From positions 2,629,501 through 2,693,500 of the forward strand of contig CP157796.1 in assembly GCA_040112665.1 (NCBI GenBank): 64,000 nt of DNA, in the 5' to 3' direction. Source of the stretch: Oceanicaulis sp. Lineage in GTDB: Bacteria; Pseudomonadota; Alphaproteobacteria; Caulobacterales; Maricaulaceae. The notes beneath the pieces are model-generated. The model saw nothing but the letters and a program-made list of their open reading frames with translations. It searched no databases and had not been told where the DNA came from. Shown here in pieces: positions 58,347 through 64,000 of this stretch. Positions within the stretch are counted from its first letter, which is position 1; every line of letters starts with the position of its first letter. Made by a program: the position numbers and the translations under genes.

Positions 58347-58546
58347 CGCAGCCTCTCGGCCGGTCAGCGTTCCGGCCCCTGCTCCACCCCTTGCAAATCC
58401 CGACCGCCGAAGCGCCGGGCCGGGTAGACAACGCCTCTTCGGCGCACATGTCCACCGCCGCGCGGCAGCCCCCGAACAGCCCAAGCGCAGCGATTACGCG
58501 CCCTGTCACTTGATCCGGCTTCACAAAGGCGGCTAAACCCGTCCGC

Positions 58547-58637
58547 GGAGACGTGGCCGAGTGGTCGAAGGCGCTCCCCTGCTAAGGGAGTATACCCCAA
58601 AAGGGTATCGTGGGTTCGAATCCCATCGTCTCCGCCA
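58547..58637 (+). tRNA. tRNA-Ser, anticodon GCU
   Basis: A 91-nt class II tRNA. Acceptor stem GGAGACG/CGTCTCC closes, the anticodon loop CTGCTAA gives anticodon GCT at 58581-58583, there is a long variable arm (TATACCCCAAAAGGGTATC) and a T-loop GTTCGAATCC. CCA is encoded (58635-58637). It reads AGC/AGU serine codons. The segment beyond it is clearly richer in A+T. Confidence 0.95.
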
Positions 58638-59062
58638 TTTATCTTATCAATTGGCCTATTTTTTAGACCCTTAGCGAAGGCGCCTCCCATCGCGCCCCAA
58701 CACAAGCCCCAACAGACGACACGAGGCAATCTAATGGGCGAGCCCGCCCCTCGGCACGGGACTCCACCATCACATGACCAAACATTTTGCTTCGACCAGC
58801 CTTGTCGCGAGATCGTGCGCATGTTTCGCTCGGAAAGAGCTGCAGATCGCAAACCCCTGAACAATTGCAAATTCCAGCAATGAGAAGCGCACCGCCAGGG
58901 GGACCTGGCGGTGCGCTGGGGGATGCTTGTCTGCCGTTCATGGGGGTGAACGAGCGCTTCGTCGAATGCGCACTACAAGCTAGGAATATTTATCTCGGCT
59001 CGCATCGTGGCGCATACCCTAATTCAGGTAACGCCAGCGCACGCCCCGATGAAGAGCCCGCT
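58638..59062. other. 425-nt gap beyond the tRNA without a convincing gene
   Basis: No frame shows conserved features. It is A+T-richer than the DNA before the tRNA and holds one strong hairpin: GCGCACCGCCAGG-GGGA-CCTGGCGGTGCGC (58887-58916), a perfect 13-bp stem. No integrase fragment or repeat of the tRNA 3' end was recognised. The hairpin may stop transcription from the pilus operon, which ends at 59063, although it has no strong T-run. Confidence 0.5.
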
Positions 59063-59458
59063 TCAGGCGAGAGGCGTGAGATGCACGCGAAGCATCCGTG
59101 AAACTTGTTCGGCCTGCTCGGCAGAAGACAGGTCTACTTTTACGACCGTTACCGCATCGAAATAGGCGGGACGCAGCAGCGCACCATAGGGACCGGCAGC
59201 AGAATCATTCACTGATACGACGGCGTTCGGGTCGGTCAGGCCGCTGATGCGGAGTTCGTGCACGGTATTGCACCGCGCATCGAACACAGCTGTCACGGTC
59301 TGACCCTCGACCGTCCGGCTGAGCGCGTCCCCACTGGAGCAGGCCGCGGGCACGACACCGACGACGCTAATCCGAACAGTCGCATCTTCCGGGTGCGCGG
59401 CGCCCGCTCCAGCCAGGAGCAAGGCGGCGGCGGCGAGAAACTTGCTGGTGGTTTTCAT
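59063..59458 (-). CDS. Small secreted pilus-associated protein, hypothetical
   Basis: 131 residues. N-terminal signal peptide (KTTSKFLAAAALLLAGAGAAHPED). The mature part is beta-strand-rich (TVRISVVGVVPAACSSG; VFDARCNTVHELRISG) and has two cysteines that could form a disulfide, as in pilin subunits. It is the last gene of the pilus operon, 87 nt after the preceding gene, and may be a minor pilin or a subunit accessory. No confident family assignment. Confidence 0.65.
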   Translation of the reverse strand: MKTTSKFLAAAALLLAGAGAAHPEDATVRISVVGVVPAACSSGDALSRTVEGQTVTAVFDARCNTVHELRISGLTDPNAVVSVNDSAAGPYGALLRPAYFDAVTVVKVDLSSAEQAEQVSRMLRVHLTPLA

Positions 59459-59460
59459 AT

Positions 59461-59488
59461 CGCCCTCGCGTTTCCATCCACGAGGGCG
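59461..59488 (-). promoter_or_regulatory. Hairpin enclosing the ribosome-binding site of the last pilus gene
   Basis: CGCCCTCG (59461-59468) pairs with CGAGGGCG (59481-59488) across a 12-nt loop. On the minus strand the 3' arm contains GAGGG placed just before the ATG at 59458, so folding would hide the Shine-Dalgarno. It could lower translation of the 131-residue protein relative to the usher and tip subunit. Confidence 0.4.
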
Positions 59489-59545
59489 ACACTACACCGG
59501 CAATCTTAACATCTACTCGATTTATGTAGTTAATCTCGGGTAAAG

Positions 59546-60451
59546 CTATCCGGGCAGCGCCGTTACTGTGATCGTCACTCGATCCCGATAACGGTTGGAT
59601 GGCTGAATTCCAAAAGGCTCAATTCTGAAAGTAAGCGGCAGAGATAATCCGTCCAGAGAAACTGGGGCAGGCTGCGCGAGGCTTTGGGGTGCGATGAGTT
59701 CGATGTACGCCCCGGCGAGGTAGGCGGAGTACGGAACCCTGCCGGAGCCGCCGCCGACCTCATTGAGTGTCCCACCGTTGTTGGATTGGAATTGAACAGC
59801 GACATCCTCATTGGCGCGGATTTGAAGGTAGACGGTCCGTTCAATCCCAGGCTCCAGCGACCCGAAAGAAATCTGATTGATCGCAAAGTCCCGATCGTAC
59901 GGCGCGTCAACTCCAGCCAGATTGATTTGGGCGCGGCTCACTATGTCGACGCTTAACGATAGATCGATCCGGTCGTATTCCTGCCCAGACGCCTGATCGC
60001 TAACGATCAGTTCGTCCAAAGTGGTTTCGGTAGCGGGCACCGCGAACTGCGGGCGTTCGATCACGAGCGTTATAAGTATGTCTCGAGTCGCATTCGCCCC
60101 AACAGAGAAATCGAAGGCGCCGGTGACTGTGCCAGGATCATTATCCAACAATCCGTTTGTCGGGTCGAACAGGGCGTAGGGAAGGCCCGCCCCGGTCAGT
60201 AGCCGGGCACCCATCGCCGGATTCAACGCCCTCAGTCTGAGCTGGCAATCGTCCGTTCCATCATTAGCGACCGTGAGGCGGACGACCCGTCCGTAGTCGA
60301 CGGATTCGAAAGGGTCGAACGTCGAGGAACCGGTGACCTCTTGCAATGACTGGATATAGGCGTCGCAATCCTGCGAATGAGCGGACCTCGCCCCGCCAAT
60401 GAAGAGTGCGGCCACGAGGGCCATGATGATGGTCAGGAAAAGCCGGGTCAT
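59546..60451 (-). CDS. Chaperone-usher pilus subunit, probable tip/adhesin (spore coat U-like)
   Basis: 301 residues. A signal peptide (residues ~1-26) is followed by two beta-rich domains; the C-terminal one ends in NRYRDRVTITVTALPG, resembling the last strand of SCPU/pilin domains. Its position after the usher and its length suggest a two-domain tip subunit. It overlaps the usher gene by 4 nt. The codon and base composition are less G+C-rich than the upstream genome. Confidence 0.75.
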   Translation of the reverse strand: MTRLFLTIIMALVAALFIGGARSAHSQDCDAYIQSLQEVTGSSTFDPFESVDYGRVVRLTVANDGTDDCQLRLRALNPAMGARLLTGAGLPYALFDPTNGLLDNDPGTVTGAFDFSVGANATRDILITLVIERPQFAVPATETTLDELIVSDQASGQEYDRIDLSLSVDIVSRAQINLAGVDAPYDRDFAINQISFGSLEPGIERTVYLQIRANEDVAVQFQSNNGGTLNEVGGGSGRVPYSAYLAGAYIELIAPQSLAQPAPVSLDGLSLPLTFRIEPFGIQPSNRYRDRVTITVTALPG

Positions 60452-62904
60452 CCCTCTGGACCTTCTGTGAAGATGATCGTTCCAACGTCAACGAAGCCGC
60501 GAGCGTCCTCACCAATTGAAAGGACAGCCACCCCTTCTCCGGGGAGGGCGAGGCGATACCGACCCGGCGAAACGTTTTCGACGACGAATCGCCCTGTCGA
60601 GTTCGTGAAGGTGTCTAGCGGCGGGCCACCTTCGACCGGTGTCACAGATCCGACGCTCAGCCCGATCGGATCGCCGTTCGAGTTGAGTGCGCGCCCCATT
60701 ACGGTCACCTCAATCTTCTCACCAATGGTGAGCCGATATCCGGTCCGCGAACCGGGGACCACCTGTTCACTAAGGTCATTGCCCAAGAGCTCGATATCAT
60801 CACTGTCGACGACCGCAGATATCCGCGACGGGGCGAAACCGCGTAGCGTTGGGACGACCGCTCCCCCGAGGAGGTCTGTTTGCGCTCGATGGCCCCGTTC
60901 AGTCGGGTTGATCAGGACACGCGCTCCGGGCACCGCCGGTCCACGATCAATAATGGCGAAACTGTTTTGCCCCACCGGGCCGATTGCCGAAGCGCCGCCC
61001 GCGAAAGCTATGCCGGATTGAACGCTGACGCTGGAGACTTGGGAAGTAACGTCCGACCCGAGCGAGTCGTAGATCGCCGAGTGACTCGCCGAGCCGGTGA
61101 AGCGGTTGCCGAGATATCGCGCCGTGCCCAAAACGCGGTCGCCGGCTTCCGAAGATTCCACAGCCAGCGTTCCGGATACGGATCCGACCCCGTAACCAGG
61201 CAAATAGCTCAGTTCGGTCCGATAGCGCTCATCGACCGAGTCATAAGAGGCTCGGCCGAGGAAATTTCCTCCGCGCGGCGTCCAGACCGCGGAGATTAAA
61301 AAGCGGTGGTCATCCGCCCCGGCGACTTCGGTGAACTCGTATGATGCGTTGGCCGAAAACGGGCCGATGCGGCGAGAGAGTGCAACCGTGTAACGGCTCA
61401 CGTCATCGAAAGCGTCGCGGGCCTCACGAAATCCTGCCGAGACGGACGCTCGCAGGTCACCGAACAAAGTGAAATTCGTTCGCGCTGAATACTCCCAGCG
61501 ATACGGATTCACTCGCCCGAACGATGTCACATTCGCGAAATCACGATCCGTATATATCGCGTTGAAGTCGATTGAGAAGTCGCCGTTCTCGGCCCAGGTC
61601 GGTCGATAGCGGACATTTAACTCACCTGCGAGGCCAACCCCGTCTGCAGGACCGAACTCGCTCTCGCGCTGGGCGCTCAGGGCCAGATCAGAAGAAATGA
61701 GAAACTCGCTGAAGCCGCCCGTTGCCTCCACTGCAAGCTGGGCGACGTAGGGATTGGCCTGGGCCGACGCCCCGAGAGTCAATCGATCGCTCGCCCCGAA
61801 GCGGTAGAAGCCGCTCGCTGTAAAGAGGTCTCGTTCATATTCGATGCCGGTGTCGCCGATCACTGCGGGAAGCCCCGCGGACACACCGAACTCGCTTAGT
61901 CCGGAGGACAGAAGCGAGCTACTGGAGAACGCATCGAACCTGAGCGTTTGGACGAAGCCGTCGTCCTGACGGATCACCAGCTCGACTTGGTTCGCCCCCT
62001 CAGCGAATGGGATGTCTGTTAGATCATAAGAGCCTGCGCCGAAACGGATGGTGCGGATGAGATTGCCGTTGATGAGCACATCGACGGTTGCATCTGCTTC
62101 GAGAACAAAGCTTGTCCGTCCGGTTGGGCGTACGCTTCGGAATGGGTCGATTTCTGAATAAAGGCGCTGGTACGAAACCCCTCCCAATTGCGGCGTTCCC
62201 TGGAAGCCTCCGCCTGGCACGATCACGTCGCCTAGGGCCAGGCGAGCCGCGACCGAGGGAAAATCGCGAAAAAGAGTCAGGTCTCCACGCCGAAAGCTCT
62301 GGTCCGCGTCCTCCTGATAAAACGCCTCAAAGTCCAAGGACCAGCCCTCGGCGCCGCCGAGATTGACAAATCCGTACACGCGACCTGCGATAGGAGAGAA
62401 ACCCGGATCCCCTCCCTCGTGGATGTAATTGGCGCCGAGATTGAATCCGATGGCAGCCGCGGCATCGGCGGCCGGTACCGGATCGATGCCGTCCAGATCG
62501 GGTTGCTGCCCCAGCGAAATGTCTCTCGCCCGAAGCCGCTCCAGCGGAACGCTCGCCGCGATCTCGATCCGGCTGGTGTCAAGCGTCACATTAGCGAAGG
62601 GCTCGACAATCTCCGCCATGACGAGATCAGCGTTCGGCAATGCCGTATTCAGCGCGACGGCCTCCGAGGCGGTCAGCCGCTCGGAAAGAAGATCGATCAG
62701 TCTTGATCGATCCACCAAAAGAACGCCCTGCTGGTCGGTTTGGACCGTGATGTCGCCGACATACGTTCCATTGACAACGAACGGCAGCTCCAGCCGGACC
62801 CCAGGTGGAAGAATCTGCGGGACCTGAGCCTGAGAGGGGGGCGTATGCACGAGCAGCAGAGCAGCTAGGGCCGCCCCTGCAGCCAGTCTCGATAGTCTGG
62901 TCAT
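60448..62904 (-). CDS. Outer-membrane usher protein (FimD/PapC family)
   Basis: 818 residues. A signal peptide and N-terminal periplasmic domain (LPPGVRLELPFVVNGTYVGDITV; residues ~30-140) are followed by a 24-strand-type barrel with a plug segment (RPTGRTSFVLEADATVDVLINGNLIRTIRFGAGSYDLTDIPFAEGANQVEL), then C-terminal domains (GRALNSNGDPIG...FTNSTGRFVVENVSPGRYRLALPGEG). It assembles and secretes the pilus fibre across the outer membrane. The chaperone gene lies 47 nt upstream. Confidence 0.88.
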   Translation of the reverse strand: MTRLSRLAAGAALAALLLVHTPPSQAQVPQILPPGVRLELPFVVNGTYVGDITVQTDQQGVLLVDRSRLIDLLSERLTASEAVALNTALPNADLVMAEIVEPFANVTLDTSRIEIAASVPLERLRARDISLGQQPDLDGIDPVPAADAAAAIGFNLGANYIHEGGDPGFSPIAGRVYGFVNLGGAEGWSLDFEAFYQEDADQSFRRGDLTLFRDFPSVAARLALGDVIVPGGGFQGTPQLGGVSYQRLYSEIDPFRSVRPTGRTSFVLEADATVDVLINGNLIRTIRFGAGSYDLTDIPFAEGANQVELVIRQDDGFVQTLRFDAFSSSSLLSSGLSEFGVSAGLPAVIGDTGIEYERDLFTASGFYRFGASDRLTLGASAQANPYVAQLAVEATGGFSEFLISSDLALSAQRESEFGPADGVGLAGELNVRYRPTWAENGDFSIDFNAIYTDRDFANVTSFGRVNPYRWEYSARTNFTLFGDLRASVSAGFREARDAFDDVSRYTVALSRRIGPFSANASYEFTEVAGADDHRFLISAVWTPRGGNFLGRASYDSVDERYRTELSYLPGYGVGSVSGTLAVESSEAGDRVLGTARYLGNRFTGSASHSAIYDSLGSDVTSQVSSVSVQSGIAFAGGASAIGPVGQNSFAIIDRGPAVPGARVLINPTERGHRAQTDLLGGAVVPTLRGFAPSRISAVVDSDDIELLGNDLSEQVVPGSRTGYRLTIGEKIEVTVMGRALNSNGDPIGLSVGSVTPVEGGPPLDTFTNSTGRFVVENVSPGRYRLALPGEGVAVLSIGEDARGFVDVGTIIFTEGPEG

Positions 62905-62951
62905 CGTGGTCCCCCCAACCTGCTCTTAGTCAAGGCCCTCTGGTTGACGCC

Positions 62952-63683
62952 TCACGGCAGATCTACACGAACGTCCAGCGGGCCCGAGGTGGGCCACCCG
63001 TCCGGCAGTTCGACATAACCCCATCGTGCGCCACCGCCCGGAACGAGGGTGTGCCTCAAAGCCCGGTTCAGGCTCTCCCCTTCCAGCACCATTTCCTGCC
63101 CGCCGGACGCGAGCGTGATTGTCGATCTCGCGAGACCCTGGTAGCGGTTTCCAAGGTTTTCGAGCCGAAAGCGCGCGACAGGCGTGCCGTCCTCATCAGC
63201 GCTGATCTCGGCTGACGCGACCTGCAGGGCCGCCGCAGCACGCGGCGGCACGACCTGAACCGAGGCGGCGAAGTTCACCAGAACCTGCACACCGCTTTCC
63301 TGCAGTTCCTCAAGCGGCACCTGACGGACAGTCAGAGCGTAGTGCTGGGACTCTGTGATGTCGGGGCGACCGATGTATCGGACCCGGATTTGCTGGGACT
63401 CCCCTGGTTCGACCCGCGCCTGCGGAGGTATGATCAGGAAGTCATCGACAGCGTCTTCACGTGTCTCTTCACCAAACTCGTCAATGAAACGCCGCTCCGC
63501 GACCACTTCGAAGACGATCGGGACCTGCTGCGTGTTGTTGACGAGGATCGTTTGTGACGCGGCCCGGCCGAACGGAGCCAGGTCGAAAATCAGAGGTTCG
63601 ACCTCATAGGCCCTGACGGAAGCCGCGCTGAACGCAATGACGAGAGCCGCGCTTAGCGCCGCGATGATGGACTTCAGCCTCAT
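62952..63683 (-). CDS. Periplasmic pilus assembly chaperone (PapD/FimC-like)
   Basis: 243 residues. A signal peptide (to about residue 25) is followed by an N-terminal Ig-like domain with FLIIPPQARVEPGESQQIRVRY, the G1-region pattern used in donor-strand complementation, and a second Ig-like domain (ARFRLENLGNRYQGLARSTI). It folds pilin subunits and delivers them to the usher. The gene order pilin-chaperone-usher-adhesin is that of sigma/SCPU-type systems. Confidence 0.86.
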   Translation of the reverse strand: MRLKSIIAALSAALVIAFSAASVRAYEVEPLIFDLAPFGRAASQTILVNNTQQVPIVFEVVAERRFIDEFGEETREDAVDDFLIIPPQARVEPGESQQIRVRYIGRPDITESQHYALTVRQVPLEELQESGVQVLVNFAASVQVVPPRAAAALQVASAEISADEDGTPVARFRLENLGNRYQGLARSTITLASGGQEMVLEGESLNRALRHTLVPGGGARWGYVELPDGWPTSGPLDVRVDLP

Positions 63684-63703
63684 TCCTCTTTCCCCTCAAT
63701 ACG

Positions 63704-64000
63704 TCAGCCCGTCGGCGCGACGCTAATGATGATCGTGTCCGTGTACTCGCCCGCCTCGACCGACAGCGGATCGACCTCCCCGACGTCCAGCGTCATGCGT
63801 CGGCTCACCGACGGCTGGCTTGAGTCGAGATAGCTGCTCTCAGCCCCGACGCCTCCGGAAATGGACGTGCCGGCGACTGCGAGGACGAACGGAATCTCGC
63901 GGTTTGGCCCGCCACCCTGGTTGAAAAGGCGGAAGTTGTTTTGCGTCGCCACCGTGACGACGGCGACGCCGGTGTTACAGCGCGCAAGGATGTCAGCCAC
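63704..64000 (-). CDS. Spore coat U/pilin domain protein, C-terminal part
   Basis: The reading frame runs off the end of the window, so the N-terminus is missing; 98 residues are visible. CNTGVAVVTVATQNNFRLFNQGG and the final AGEYTDTIIISVAPTG are typical of the SCPU domain. It is probably the major pilin or one of several subunits, 20 nt upstream of the chaperone gene. More pilin genes may lie beyond 64000. Confidence 0.75.
   Translation of the reverse strand: MADILARCNTGVAVVTVATQNNFRLFNQGGGPNREIPFVLAVAGTSISGGVGAESSYLDSSQPSVSRRMTLDVGEVDPLSVEAGEYTDTIIISVAPTG

Noticed and set aside
58364..58870. Open reading frame on the minus strand across the tRNA-Ser gene
   Set aside because: It translates the antisense of the tRNA (the GDDGIRTHDTLLGYTPLAGERLRPLGH pattern is a well-known artefact). 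The rest has no conserved features.
58638..59062. Integrase or phage remnant beside tRNA-Ser
   Set aside because: No recognisable integrase motif or duplicated tRNA end was seen. The island call rests only on composition, gene content and position.

Overview
The window is high-GC, gene-dense bacterial chromosome. It looks like an alphaproteobacterium of the Caulobacterales/Maricaulales/Hyphomonadaceae type. The reasons are the compact rpoZ-rsh-pyrE-pdxJ-acpS-rnc-era-recO-parC cluster, a general-stress (EcfG-type) promoter motif, a MotB of alphaproteobacterial form, a large TonB-dependent receptor of the Caulobacter/sphingomonad kind, and very tight gene packing with many 4-nt overlaps. The genus cannot be fixed from sequence reading alone.

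Region by region. 1-6 kb: end of hemB, metC, and small membrane proteins and oxidoreductases. 6-15 kb: motB, an SLC13/RCK permease, arginyl/leucyl-transferase bpt, a tripartite TRAP transporter operon, a PerM-type exporter, and a lemA/htpX-like pair. 16-26 kb: a nine-gene minus-strand chain (rpoZ to parC) joining transcription, stringent response, nucleotide, vitamin and RNA-processing genes, followed upstream by folK, a NYN-domain gene and a family 5 uracil-DNA glycosylase. 27-34 kb: mfd, sdhE, a BrnT/BrnA toxin-antitoxin pair and recG. 35-42.5 kb: a histidine operon in the enterobacterial order (hisG-D-[C]-B-H-A-F-IE), headed by a TrpR-like YerC gene with a promoter/inverted-repeat region. 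The hisC slot is occupied by a shrunken HisC-like domain that appears to lack the PLP lysine and is fused to HisB. 42.5-48.8 kb: a truncated hemoglobin, then the N-acetylglutaminylglutamine amide (NAGGN) compatible-solute operon, divergent from a DJ-1-like gene. The two share one symmetric promoter that reads as an EcfG site on both strands. The NAGGN leader also contains a terminator-like hairpin with a possible antiterminator partner. 48.8-55.3 kb: an MFS transporter, a TonB receptor, a divergent TetR regulator and two alpha/beta hydrolases. 55.3-58.3 kb: rhodanese, Mrp/ApbC and a GH37 trehalase. 58.5 kb: tRNA-Ser(GCU). 59-64 kb: a visibly more A+T-rich chaperone-usher / spore-coat-U-type pilus operon lying directly beyond the tRNA, which suggests a transferred segment.

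Four intergenic palindromic elements (one short, three of about 115-150 bp with terminal inverted repeats) and one REP-like hairpin lie between genes. No CRISPR array, rRNA, insertion sequence, integrase or phage gene was seen.
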